Positions 22,043-34,750 of a DNA stretch of 64,000 nucleotides are shown piece by piece. Origin of the DNA: Climacium dendroides (lineage: Eukaryota > Streptophyta > Bryopsida > Hypnales > Climaciaceae); contig OX467084.1 of assembly GCA_950106755.1 (NCBI GenBank), positions 992,001 to 1,056,000 on the forward strand, read 5' to 3'. The translations under genes and the position numbers were made by a program. Under the pieces are notes generated by a model. That model was not told where the DNA came from and ran no database searches. It saw only the letters and a list, made by a program, of their open reading frames with translations. How positions within the stretch are numbered: position 1 is the first letter of the stretch; each line of letters begins with the position of its first letter.

Positions 22043-23063
22043 CAGTCTCTGAGCTGGAGATTGGGAGAGTTCTTTTGGCATTTCCTTGTGTACTTTCCAT
22101 TGACTTTGTTTTGTGTATTCCTCTCGAGTGTTGGCAAGAATGTACAGAGTTGAAGTAAGGTGGTATGCACGGATGTGTGGATAGAGTTCTCCCTTTGATG
22201 AATATTTCCGGTTCTAAGTACATCTGAGTAGGTCATGAAGAGCTAGAAGTGGATTCCAGTGCCTCAGCATCTGTAGAAGTTTAGTATTCCGGGTAAGAAA
22301 GCTGTTGATTAGGCTAGGCGGGTAGGGAGGGATTCCTTAGCTGCGCTAGAACTCTTGGGTGGAAAATCCGGTCGAGTGTCCTGACTCCTGTGAGGTCTTG
22401 CCCTCGTTGTGGGTAAAACGGAAGAACTTCTGTAGTGTTGGAACGGACGGGTGCACTTGTAGCCACTGAAACTTGTACGGAACGGATCAACATCAAAGTC
22501 GTTGTAGTATGAGAGGATCGTACGAGGGGGTCTTTGTATGACCTGTGATCCGGATCGCCATCCGGATTGCTGTGAAGGACCAAACCGGATCCGGATTAGA
22601 GTAGGAGGATAGGAAGATAGGAAGTGGGTCTTCAGCCACTATAAGTCACGGAAGGAGTGGTGGGCCTACCACTTTCAAAATCAAGTGGCGAACCCTCTGA
22701 TGGTAAAACAGAGGCAAAACTAAACCGAGGTTAGGAAGGACGGACCGGAACAGATCCGCTCCGTAGACACTTAGGACCGGAAGTAGAATGGTCCAGAATT
22801 GAGAAGTTGACCAGAGACCGGGGAACTAGTAAAACCGGAAATAGGATACAGTCCGGTCTTAGTTTTCCGGTTGGGTTTTGGACATTCCGGTTTTCCGAGG
22901 TACAACCGGAAAGTAGAAGTGAGGGGTTTTATTGGGTTTATCTCCTTAATAGAGTTAGCTACTTCACAGGATCTCGTGGGTTCGATCTTTAGGGTCATTT
23001 TGTTATACTCTAGGGTGATTTTTGAGGGTATAACAGGGAATTTACTTACTCTGTGCTACGACA

Positions 23064-24876
23064 CCACTCAAGGGTGGCTTCCCTTTAAATGGTGTTGAAG
23101 TTTTCCCCTTGAACTTCGTTGGTGAGATTTGCTCAGGTTCCGACTCCTCTTTTGATCCGATATCTTCCAAATCTTCTTCTCCGGATCTCGACAGACTTTC
23201 CTCCTGCTCGGATTGGCTTGGAGATTCGTCTTTCGCGGATTGTTGACTCCTTGGAGGCACGTCTCTTCCTCTGATAGGAGTAACCTTCTTCAAAGTCTTC
23301 TTGGCGGTTGAGGGTTGAGAGCTTTTATTCGGTGGTGTGCCTAGGTCAGATTCCGACTTCCGAATTTGAGTCTTCGATCCGGATCCGTGCACTGATCCTT
23401 CTTTCCTCCCCTCCATATTCTTAGACGTTGGTGTCAACTCTTCCTCCTTCCTTTCCTGCTTGGCTGGCGTCTTCGTTGGAGTCTTTGTGGGCGCATCCTT
23501 CTTGGTTGGCTCCATCTCCTCATCCTCCCTCTTTATTCCGGATTCCGGAAACTGTTCTGCTTGGTGAAGAACATCTGTGACTTCAAACATGAACTTCTCC
23601 ATTTCTTCGGAATACTCTGCCAACACCATGACAGCCTTACCTGCGGCTTCCGGTCCTGCCTCATGGATCTTCTCATCATAGAGTTTGACTTTGTTCACAA
23701 CATCCGCAGTGTTGGAAACAAAGGCCCCAACTCTCCTAATGACCCCCTTAAACTCTGAGATAAGCCGTTCCACCTCTCTCTTCTTTTCCTCACTCTTCTC
23801 AATTTGCTGCTAGAGATCCGCATTCCTCTCAGTCAACTCCTTGATGCGAGTCTCCCACTTCCGGTTTTCACTATCTCGGAGTAACCTTTCTACTCTCTCT
23901 ACGAGCTCTGACACTTTGATCCCTCCAAGCAGTCCACATACATTCCTCACTACTCCTCTCTCCATGTCAAACTCTTCCCGGACTCTCCCTAAGTCCGAAA
24001 TGATCCTCCCCAAAGTATCCTCTCCCAGAACTTCCGGTTCCGGCGAGGCTTTCCCTTTTCCTTTGGATCCCCTCTTAGAAGAGACTAACACCCTCTCAGT
24101 CTCTGTCCTCCTTTCGGAAAGCTCTTTTCTCTCTCTGAGGATTCCCCCTCAGATCCCTCATCTAGTTCTTCCTTTCTTTCTTCTTCCTCTTCCTCTCGGG
24201 GTGGGGTAAGATTAAGTTTCACTAGGGTGACTGCGGTCTTGTACATGGTCTTCTCTGAAGTTTTCAAAGTACCTAGGGAGTCATACAAGTGAAAGAGGAA
24301 TGGCCCAATGGGGGTGGCCTTTGCGTTTCCTAGGGCGTTTACCATCTTCCCTACCAGATCTTTCACTATCCCTCCCCAAAACACTTTCCTCTCCCCACTC
24401 AACGCTCCGAAGATCGTATTGGCCCACGTTACCGTGACCCGGTTTGGCTGTTCCGGATACAGGATTGGTACTATAAATTTTAACATCCTCCTCTCTCTTG
24501 CCACCTTGCAATCTGCTACTGCGTAGCCATCCTTAGGGTGAGGAGGATTAGAGAATTTACCTTCCGCGAATTTGTGAACCCGCGAAGCCGTCCCCTCTCC
24601 AGATTGAGGATAGTCGTAGACCCTCTTCCAGATGTCCATAGTCCACTTTCCGGGCAGAGTTCGGACGGTCTTGATCCATTCGTTCGACTGCTCATTCATC
24701 AGCTCCCGGATCATTTCCTCACTCTTCAAGCTCCATAGTCGGCAGAGGAATCCCTCACACCCAAGTTGGCCCAGATCCTCCTCCAGCTGCTTCCTCTCTC
24801 CGTCATCCTTCGGAATCACTGGACAGATGCTCTTGGTCTTGAAAGGAGATGACCCGCTTGCTTCCGCCTTCACCAT
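23064..24876 (-). pseudogene. Element B ORF, N-terminal and middle part
   Basis: The ORF starts at ATG 24876 (MVKAEASG). The first 200 codons hold the family domain, with the signatures QLGCEGFLCRLW, MDIWKRVYDY, PKDGYAVADC, ANTIFGALSGERK and FLFHLYDSL. The layout is reminiscent of the Pfam 'putative plant transposon protein' type, as far as memory allows. An acidic stretch (EEEEEERKEELDEG) follows, then coiled-coil segments and a Ser/Thr/Lys-rich tail. It is decayed by a one-base frameshift near 24100 and a TAG at about 23814-23816. The frame is interrupted at 23063 by element A and resumes left of A at 19633. No catalytic motif is seen. Its function is unknown. Confidence 0.75.
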
Positions 24877-25312
24877 GGTTGCAAAACTCTCCAAAACACT
24901 CAACACTCAAACCTCCTACCCTTTTCTTGCCACAACTCCCGGTCAATCCTCTTCCTCTCCGCGATAGGATCCGGAAAGTAAGATCACCTAATCCTCTCAC
25001 ACCTCTAAAGACAGACCTCGCTCTAAAAGTGCTCCCAGACCACAAAGACACAATGAGGTTTGAGGAACCAAACCCCTGCGTATCCTTTCCTAGCAGTCAC
25101 AGCCGTTGGGAAAGTAGCCGTTTCCGCAATCATCGCGGAGGAATCTAGCCGTTGAACGGTCCTTCGTGATGTATGGGATTACCGTTGGATCTGAGATTTC
25201 CTCTTCCCGTCTCGATAATCTTCCGGTAGCGTGCGAATGCGTTTGCTTCCGGCCTCGATATATTTTTCCGATCCCTGTTTAGTTCCTTGGATGCGGATCC
25301 GGTTCCGGATCT

Positions 25313-28186
25313 TTAGGAAAACATGAAACTTACAATATCTTTCTTAACCAAATTATCTATCTACTACTAATCCAATAGTGAGGTAGAGTTAATATTGGTA
25401 ATATAATTAGTTTACCATTTTGTAAATCAAAAAATTTTACCAATGTCAACTCTTTACTTCTAAATTCTATATAACCAACTTCATCCTCTCATTTTGGTCT
25501 ACGACAACCTACAACATGGCCAACTCCGCGTTCTGTTTCAAATTACAAACTCCTTCTGAATCTTTTTCATTTTTATTATCTACATAGAGCTTCGACGAGA
25601 TTGGAAGGTACTAAGAGTTTGTAAGCTCACGTAAAGCACCAAGTCGATTGCAAACAATTAAACCCCCCTAAACCGAAGATCTATAATATTAAAATGATCA
25701 ATTTGATTGATCTTATTGTGAAATATATATTTCAGACAGAGTTAATAGAGTATATCAGCGAAGTCAGTGAAGAATGTTGCACGTTTTGGTCCAAGAAGAA
25801 TCAAAAGTGGAGAAAGAAATTCCCCGATGATGTATCCGAAACTCCTAAAAAACCATGGGACACAGTTTGAACATCTTGTTTATTTAGGGTTGTCGAAGTC
25901 AATTTAGTTCTGTGAATCAGCGGTGTCGGTACAAAAATTGTGGTGAAATTTTATTTTGTCAATTTCGTTTTCTTTTTTATTTCGTTGGTGAAAAGGCTTT
26001 TCCCATTGCTATTGATCGAAGTGATAATTATAATCACATTCATGAATGAGTATGTTGTCCTCGGAGCTCTAATTGGAGAGAGTCTTTTGGGTGGCACGGG
26101 TGCTCTTCCAGCAACGGGACTGTAGTTGATGTACCAGAGCTTTCTGAAGCGTATGATGCAACGGAATGAGCGGAAACTCCAAGAGGTAAACCTGAATTAT
26201 TGTGTGGAGATGACTTCATGCATCATCTTAATGCTTTCTTGTTGCCTGAAATCAATCACGACATTCTAGAGTCTATTTTGAGCCATTTCGTTTCTTCTAC
26301 TCCTCATAGGACCGGAGCAATGTTTTTGAACCAGAGAAGTTGCGTCATTTTGGAGGTAGCAAAAGTTCTCAATCCCGTGAGTACATCGTTACACTGGATA
26401 TGAGCTCTGAGGCTTTTTGTGTTCAATTTGTTGGTCAACTAATGTACTTCATCCGGCACAAGATACCTAAAATCATTCATTTTTTATTTCAATTACATAG
26501 ATATGTAGGGAACATCTATACATACATTTTTCGAATTAAAAAAACCCCAATCAACAAAAGTACACGCTCTTAGTAAGAATTCAATATCAGGCCTTCTATA
26601 ATCAAACTTTGTGAAGTATATGTCCCTATATGTTAACTAGATTTTGGCAACATAATTGTACCATCATGCTTAAATGTTCCTAATTAGTTACTACATAAGG
26701 GACAAATAAAAGAATACAATTATAATAAAGAGATATTGATTTTTGCCACATTTAGACACTGTCACTCAACATTAAAATCTCTATAGAAGAAATTGTAAAA
26801 CTTTTTTAGAGATGTTTGCCTAGGGCAATATGTATATATGGATGTTTCCTACATATATCCGCATTTGAACTTGAATTCACCATTAATTGTTTACAATAAA
26901 ATATCATATAAAACCATGAAAATTGGCTTTAAAAATTCACTAGAAGTAGAATTTTGCTTTTCCAAAACCAAAATTTGGTAGGCTTCAGTGGGATTGTATA
27001 AGGATGATACGATAATTATATTTACCAAATATACCAATTATACTCCATATGCATAAAAAAGTTTGAATGATTGAGTGAGGCAATTTGTAAATGAAATAGA
27101 ACTATACAATCACAATTCTCACAACAAGTAGGTCATAGCGGGTGATGAGACAAGGTCACTTGTACAAACTCAATTCTACAAGAATTTTGAATAGGTTTAT
27201 TTTCCGATAGAGTGAATTGAATTGGATTGTGTAGACAAAAAGAGAGAGATTTGAAGTTCTAGCCAACAAATTGTGAATCTTGCAAGAAAGTGGTCTATAA
27301 CTCCACACTTAAAAAATAAAGATCTTGCAAACCTGCAAACTTTAACCCTGCCCAACCTAAACTGCTATTCAGTAAATTAAAAAGGAGTTTAGCTCTAACC
27401 ATACTTTGGAGTCTAAAACAGGTCACTTCAATCCCCCCGACAAACTTTAGCCTCGGGGGCTAACACCACGAAATCTTTCTGTGGACATCCTAAATTCCAT
27501 AACGCAAGTCCTGACATATTTTAATCAAAATCTGTGCATTTATCTACACATGCAATTTGGTAATTCAATCAAAGAACCTTGAACACACCAAATACGATAC
27601 TTGCAATGGTTCCTATCGTGTTGATCGAGAGAAAGGCACACGTTTGGTACACTGGGAAACATATGCTCAACTTGATACAAAAGAGTCGACATCACCCAAG
27701 ACACCTAGCTAGTTTAGTAACATGGAACCAGCTAAGGAACAATTGAGTGCACTGAAGTAACTCCTAAACCCTATGCCAACCCTACATCAATGACCATGGC
27801 ATCAATCCACACCAACAAATGATATTCATTTATATTACAAGTAATATAGGATACTATAGCTTCAAAGCGCAGGTGCTGATATTTGACTCAACATGCAAAG
27901 TATGGGGCGGCACTGGAGTTTTGAACCACGGTGCTACATTTTCTAGTGAACTCCAATGAACTCCACTGCAAGGAAAGATTGTTCCCGTACAACTACAGTT
28001 TGTTGACCCCAAATCCTTTTCAAACTGATGTTGCCGAGAGCTTTTCCTTTATTAAACTGTTGTATTAAACAAGAGCTAAACCCTGAACGCCATTGTGGTT
28101 TGTGTGTCTTGCATGATTTTGGAATTGCTTCAGAACCTCGAGTTTTTTTTCTTCTTCTGTGTAATTCCTTAAGTCTACCAAGTGAG
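25313..28186. other. Intergenic with a short inverted repeat
   Basis: AT-rich, without a convincing gene. An imperfect inverted repeat at 25383-25457 (GTAGAGTTAATATTGGTAA against TTACCAATGTCAACTCTTTAC) could be a small MITE. Short frames near 25700-25870 and 26200-26450 are broken and unrecognised. The last 200 bases upstream of 28187 presumably held the promoter of the Myb-family copy. Confidence 0.5.
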
Positions 28187-29712
28187 ATGACGTCAAGTGA
28201 TAGTGGACTTTCTCATGGAGATGATGTCCTCAATGATCAAGTTCTCTATACGTGGGTTTGGGAGTACTTGCTTAGCCATGCCTCGGGTGAATGTATTGTC
28301 AAAGCTCTTGAGGGAGGCCTAGAAAACAGATTTCTTGTTATGATAAGCCGATTGTGTCAAATGCGATTTTTGCAGGAACTCAACAAATTGCATGACAATG
28401 AGGGTGCCATGATTGATGTGGAGTTGACTCTTTGTCGAGTCTGCAATTTCGAAGACTCATTGCTCCAAGATGCTGCGTCGAATGTGCAACCATCAGAGTG
28501 GGGACCAGGCTTCGAGCAGGAATCATTGAAGACTAGCTCATTGCATCAGTCCTTCATGATTTTGAAGGAAGATCTTCGAGGGTTCAAAGGGAAGGACGAG
28601 GACAGATGTGAAGTCCAACAAACCATACAAAGGTTGCTCAAGGGCTTCACAAGATCAATATGGCCATTGTTCGGACATCTGGTCTTAACTCAGATCGCAG
28701 CGGATGTTGTGGCTCAAAGGAAGCAAGAGTTATTGGCCTTGGCAAGATCCTCAGAAGAGACTAGAGTGCGATTGCAGAACCTCCAAGAAGCCTTAGGGCG
28801 ACAAAGTGACTTGAATGCTAAATTACGGACAAAAATGGAAGTTGACATAAAAGCGCTCCAAGCACAATACATTAGACTACAAGGTTGCCAGCGTCCTCCC
28901 ATGGTATTTGACAAAGTTGTACAGTTTGTACCAACTGAATCTTCTGTGACCTCTACCTGCAACTTGAACTCCAGGTAAATATTTTGAAAACTTCTTGGGT
29001 ATCACTACCTCATTTTTCTTGATTTTTATGACTGAACCATTTTTTGGATAATTGAGGCAGACGATTTACTCCATTGTAAGCCTAAAATAAGAGTTTTGTT
29101 TTTTTTTCACTCGAATTTCCATGTATGTTTTGAAATTCAACCGGGTTTTTTTCGATTGCACAAGCTAACTTTGAACCATTGCTGGTTTTTAATTCTAAAC
29201 AAAGGTCTATTTTGGAGCTAAGTAGCAGCTCTCCGAAGTTGGTCTTGACACAACATACCTTGGAGCAAAATGTTGACTTCATTTCCGAAGGACAGCCCAT
29301 TTTAGTGAGAAATACTCCAATTCTGGCTGAACTGAAAGCTCGAAAAAAATGTCCTCCAACTCCTATACCATCCATGGATGTGCATCCTAAACCTCCAACA
29401 CCTCCAACACCGACCATGGATGTGCATCAACAGTGTCCTGCAACAGTCACAATGAAACATCACTCAACTGCTGCTGTACAGAATACATGTAGGCATATGA
29501 AACATTCCAAAAAATAATTTACAGATGAGGAGGAACGTGCCATTGTGTCGGGCTTCAATGATTTTAGACATCAATGGAAAAAGATACTTAGCTAACATAC
29601 AAAAGTTCTAGAAGGACGTACAAGCAAAAATATCAAAGACAAGTTCTGAACTATTAAAAACAACAATTATGGGTATTATAGTTGCTTCTTCTTCAAAGAG
29701 CACCTAGAGTAG
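28187..29712 (+). pseudogene. Helical-domain plus Myb protein, copy 1 (decayed)
   Basis: Exon 1 (28187-28974) starts MTSSDSG and encodes the family N-terminal motif LYTWVWEYLLSH...ISRLCQMRFLQEL. A mid region (SIWPLFGHLVL) and a coiled coil (VAQRKQELLALARSSEETR) follow. An intron 28975-29204 (GTAAAT...AAAG) splices in frame to exon 2 at 29205. Exon 2 has a Pro-rich linker (PPTPIPSMDVHP) and a C-terminal Myb/SANT-like domain (FTDEEERAIVSGFNDF, LEGRTSKNIKDKF). In-frame stops TAA 29515, TAA 29593 and TGA 29647 break the Myb part, so it is a pseudogene unless unseen introns remove them. The domain order recalls TRF-like telomere proteins; that is inference. Confidence 0.68.
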
Positions 29713-32700
29713 TGATTGCATGTTTAGCTTACCGATGGCTGGATTTTACTTGATGATTAGGGGTTGAGTTTCAATTTTTCCTTGAACTGTATTCTTCTCT
29801 TGGATCATAATTTCATTCTACAAATTTCAAACAAAGTGTGGAAATATTTATAGATTCCAAATCTTATTTCTTTGAAGTTACAATCACCCATGACAAATTC
29901 GTCAGAAGTTGGAATTCAAAAACGCAGGGTCTTACTATTATAGCTATGAGGGTCACTACAAAGGAAGAACTTGATGATGGCTTGAAGCCCATGGAAGGTG
30001 GTCAAGTCAAGGTAACTTTTCTACCACCCATCCTAAAGATTCTGAATTCTAATGCTTATATCTTTTAGCAGGCATGAATTGCACAGAATCTATGGGAAGA
30101 TATACAGATGTTGGCTAGGCTATACCTCAATGTGCACGTGCAACGTAAGTCAGGCTATACTTGAAAGCTCCCAATAGGATTCATAAACCCTTGTAGGCGG
30201 TGGGCTAACTTGTAGGGAAAACACAACTCCATCATGGTGGCCCTTCAAGAAAGGGAAGTTTAGAAACCTCTATAGGTCATGGGCTCACTTGTAAGAAAAC
30301 ACAACTCCATCATGGTAGCCCTTCGCGAAAGGGAAGTTGTGAACTTCAAAACATTTTTCCTACTTTTCCATCATTCCTTCTCCTATTGGGCTCATAATAA
30401 TTCAATTACCTTTGAAACATGAAAAATAGGGAAAAAAAGGAAATAAAAACAAGTTTTGTGTTTTTATAACATGACATTTAGACAATCCAATCCCATGTTA
30501 GTAAAAAATGAACAGATAAAACCCAACTTCATTAGTTTACATTATGTAGGAAAAAATGCTCAATTGAGTCTAGATGGAAGGCAGGATGGATGCTTAATTG
30601 GGTAAATCCTTCTAATAAACCGTACACCTTAAATTACAGAATTGGCCCAATTCCACCTACAATATAAACTAAGAACACACGATATCTGTCCTACTACTTG
30701 GTTATAGCAAATAAAATATATTTTACATTACTCTTTCCAATTTCTTTTATGTTAAAAATGAAAGAATATTTTTTTTATACTTTTTGAGACTCTTTTACAT
30801 TCTCTTAATATTTTTGTTTGCTTTCTACGCTTCCCAAATTATAAGTAGATGCATTTGGACTTCATTTTTTTTTTGTCTACATAGGTACACAAATATCATA
30901 TTATATGTAGTAGGAATTGATCGGGCTTAGGATTTGGAAGGGTTGGAAGGCTCTTTTTTCTATTTATTTGCAATGACAACTTGCTTACCCTATCCATTCT
31001 CAATAAGAATCATGGCAAATAGGATGGGTGCCATCTATGACGGTGTGGTCCTGGAATAGATTGCCATTTTGGACCCCTAAACCTTATCCCTCCAATGTGG
31101 ATGTGGAGGCCACATATTTTATGATGGACCTGTACAAACAATGTGTCTAGTAGAAAAATCGTTGGACCAGCTATATGTCAAGTTCCTTAAAGGTATTTAG
31201 ATTATTTTAAAGAGTGGTTGCATGTAATTTTCAGTTCCGTTGTTGTGAAGCTAAAGGTTGGGGTTACATTTGAGGAGAGGCAACGTGCCGAACATTTGAT
31301 ATAGCAAGAGTTTTGGGAAAAGCCATCAATTGCCTTTCACTATTGGCAGCAATGACCTAATTCTATCCTGAACCAAGTGAACATCTTTCTTGAGGCCAAG
31401 GTGGAGGCCCTCTGTGCTTGTGGATATAATGAACACCAAATGGTTTTTTTTGGAATGAAGTGGATCTATCAAAAGGCCCGTCCCAAAATTAATTATTGTG
31501 TGCAACTTCGTACGGCCCTTCATAGCATGTTGAACATAGCTAGGAGAAACAATTCGACAATGGCAAGAAATTGTCAACAGTGTTGAACATCTCATGTTTT
31601 ATCAAGTGTTGATGCTTTCCTTGGAGGGAAGGGCGTACGATATATTTAACCTCATAGGCATGGGTGCCATGAATTTTAATATGCTCGATTATCAAGGGAT
31701 AGAAAACATTAAAATCTATCAGTTGTTGACCCATGCAATGATTTGTAGAATATTCTAAAATTGCATGGATGATATGCCCCGCACTATACAAGCTTTGTGC
31801 ATACAATTGGAATAGCTCAAGAAACTGTTGGAGGATTGAAGATGGTATGAACATGATGAACTCTAAGGACTCCTACTAAGTACAAGGATTGAAATTACAA
31901 CAGTTGGTTCTAAGAGGCACACAACATTAGTCATGCCCTTGATTGATTTACCTAGCAAGGGGGTCAATCTACCATGTCCGTTCTAAGCATGTGAAGTAGG
32001 TAACCTTAAATTGTTTGAATAAGTTTTTTAACTTAGTTCCCATTATTATAATGAAAAACTTTTTGAAGGATCTTCTTAGTAGTTGCAAGGAATTTCTAAA
32101 TTCTTTTAGAATACAATTTTTGGACACTATGTGAATAAACTATGAATTTGAAAAGTGTTGAAAATAGGTTGTTCTGTAATCGACCCTACACTCTCATGAA
32201 CAATGAAAATATAATTTAGCCAAGAATATCCAAGGCATGATTTTCAGGAAGGGTTGCTTTTACATGTAGTTGCCTTAGTACTTGAGTAATTGAACAATGT
32301 AGCATGCTATGTGCTACTTGTTACATGAGCATACTTACAAGGTATCCCTCTATTAACTTAACAGCATTCCCACCTGTCTTGTCAAAACAAATGACTTGTC
32401 CATCCCAGCTTGCAAAAGTGCCCCACCCATCTTGCAAATCGGATGACTTTTTGCAGGGAAGGGCTTGCAAGTGGGCCTTGGCTTGCATGTTGGGGCTGTT
32501 TTGCAAGTTGTGTTTTGGGCCTGCAAAACAGGAGGAGATAAACAGAAGCACCTTTCTGCCTCTTTTCCCATGCTGTTTTTTTATCCTAGGCCATGCCACA
32601 GCTGAGTTGGCTTGAAGCCACTATAGTAACTTAATCACATGGTGAGGTCTCAGATTTTGTATTTTTTTAGGTTACTCCAGGTGATTTTCGGTCCTGTGTA

Positions 32701-33783
32701 GATTTAGGCATTACAATGAGGAAATTTCCAACTTCACTGAATTAGTATCATTTCAGTTCCTATGCGGGCACTCTCATTGTTCAAAAACAATTTTGTTTTT
32801 TGGATTTTGAAACAAAATGAAACAAAATTTCATTGAGAAAGCAGTGAGGTACAAGGTCCATGAATGAAGCATTTCAGGGGTGGTCTGCCTTTTTCATGCA
32901 TTTCTTTGGATTCAGGGTAAATTTTTAACTCATTGTTCAGACAAAGAAAAATAGATGAAGGATGTAACCCAAGTGGTTTCATAAATTTTGAAGCATTTTT
33001 GAGTTAGTTGTGAATTTTCAAACAAAATAATTATCATAGGTTCCTATTTATGACCCTAAGTCTTCCATAAACCGTTCACTCTGCAACTTCTAAAAGAAAA
33101 CAAGAAAGGGAAAAAAATGATTGGCTCTTGCAATTAATAGTGTTTTTTCCCCCATTCATTCAATGACTATAGTTGTGAAATTTTGTAACCATTTCATATC
33201 AATTGTATATTCCACTTATAGGAGCGGTTCTTAGTGCCCGTGCAAATTTACATCCTCCTACTTTATGTCGTCCAAGTTGCCTCATTGCAAAATGGTAGTA
33301 GTGGATTTAAGGAGTGGTTGAGGTGTTCTTTCACTTCCTCTTGCTCCTCTGTTGGTAAAATTCATCTTTGTATGTCTACACTACAAACAACAGAGTTTAA
33401 GGTGCCTTGACATTTAAAAAAAAAAAAATCTTTTGTAGATCATTAACTTATTTGTTTACAGAAATGCATGAAAGGTACAATTTTTTATAAGCCAGGAAAT
33501 GTTAGGGAGCTTGTCATTTTTTTCCTTTTGGAAATAATGAACTTTATGAATAAAAAAAAACATTATGTTTGTAATGTATCTAGAATGAACTTCGAATCCC
33601 GGAAATTTAAATTGTTATACAAATACTAAAAATTATCTCATCACACTAAAATGCAGTTACAAAACCCTTGTTCCAAATGAAGACCTATTAAATTCATTAC
33701 ACAATCTACTTTGCAATTTTTAAAATATATGGGTTTTTTTTAATGAGTAGAAATTCCAAAACAAATCTAAATCACCACTTAAA
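29713..33783. other. Intergenic with short direct repeats
   Basis: No gene is recognised. A direct repeat of about 61 bp is at 30200-30260 and 30278-30338 (AACACAACTCCATCATGGT and flanks, each with CCCTT...AAGGG arms). The 29838-30010 frame contains AMRVTTKEELDDGLKPM, faintly like the C-terminal part of acetolactate synthase, too little to call. A broken frame at 31260-31590 and a CTTGCAA-rich patch at 32395-32530 are unexplained. Confidence 0.5.
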
Positions 33784-34750
33784 TGTTCAAATTTTCCATG
33801 GTAAAAATTAGGAACAAACATTTAATTTGTCTTTCCATTGGAACAATTTTCAAAGCAAATGGATGAGAACATTTTTTTAGATCTCGTGTGAAGTATGATT
33901 AGTGAACTTCATTCTTTCACTAGTGGTACATATTATGTATGCTTTTGACGACCACTCAAACATCAAATATTTTTGTCTACAAAAAATAAAATATTTTTAT
34001 TATGAACCTATAATATTGCCTCTCCATTTTTTGGACTTTTAGTAAATTTTTGTAGAAAAACCTCCTTGAAGGTCATTATTTATACTCTCACTACTAAGAC
34101 TGAACTTCAAAACTTATTTAATGCGCAAGCACGCATGAGAACTTAGAATGACCTTATGTAGTCACTTAGGCAATTACGAGTTAGAGGATTTTTGATGATT
34201 GGAGCAATTATAGAAGTCCAATAATCTAGTTGAATTTGGGTTCAACTAGCATGTTCAAATTTCGACTTGCATTTTGAATGGCAACTTGTATGTTCAAATT
34301 TTCAATAGTAAAAATCAAGAACAGACGTTAAATTTGTCTTTCCATTGGTACAATATTCAGAGCTAATGGATAAGGACATTTTTTTGGATCTCATATCAAG
34401 TATGATTGGAAAACTTTATTCTTTCACTAGTGGTACATATTATATATGTGTTTGATAACCTCTCAAAAATCAAATATTTCTATTATTAAAAAATAAAATA
34501 TTTTAATCATTAACCTACAATATTACCTATCAATTTTTTGGAGTTTTAGTAAATATTTGTTGAAAACCTCCTTGAAGGTCATTATTTATACTCTCACTAC
34601 TAAGACTGAACTTCAAAACTTATTTAATACACAAGCAAGCATGAGAACATAGAGTGATCTTATATAGTCACTTAGGCAATTAGGAATTAGGGGATTTTTG
34701 ATGATTGGAGCAATTATAGGAGTCCAATAATCTACTTGAATTTGAAGTAT
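33784..34750. repeat. Tandem duplication, period about 507 bp
   Basis: Unit 1 begins TGTTCAAATTTTCCATGG at 33784 and unit 2 TGTTCAAATTTTCAATAG at 34291. Both contain CACTAGTGGTACATATTAT, CTCCTTGAAGGTCATTATTT and TTTTTGATGATTGGAGCAAT in the same order. Divergence is moderate. No ORF is conserved. Confidence 0.85.

Larger units (their letters stand above)
19634..23063 (+). mobile_element. Element A, CCGGAA-rich ORF element inserted in B
   Basis: A 3430-bp unit starting TGTGACAACTC and ending TGTGCTACGACA, flanked by CCACT on both sides (19629-19633, 23064-23068). TG...CA ends with a 5-bp target duplication are what a Ty1/Ty3-type integrase leaves. No gag, pol, internal PBS or second LTR is present. 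It contains a TATA box 285 nt from its start, one long ORF, and a second TATA (22034) before a 1-kb tail ending in GTGGGTTCGATC, the classic U5-like motif. The simplest interpretation is a solo LTR with an ORF in it, or a non-autonomous element lacking LTRs. Confidence 0.82.
18252..25312 (-). mobile_element. Element B, CCGGAA-rich ORF element, split by element A
   Basis: B is a minus-strand member of the A/B/C family. Subtracting A and its target duplication leaves about 3.6 kb, matching A (3430 bp) and C (about 3684 bp). The left edge TGTTAAATTG at 18252 is the element's 3' end. It is followed inward by TCGTTCCCATAGG, the same motif found near the ends of A and C and typical of LTR U5 tails. 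TTAGG occurs at 18247-18251 and 25313-25317, a possible 5-bp target duplication. However, the right edge does not read CA, so that boundary is tentative and B could extend 100-250 bp further. Confidence 0.65.

Noticed and set aside
31260..31860. Coding gene at 31.3-31.9 kb
   Set aside because: Frames are short and broken, contradict each other between strands, and carry no recognisable motif.
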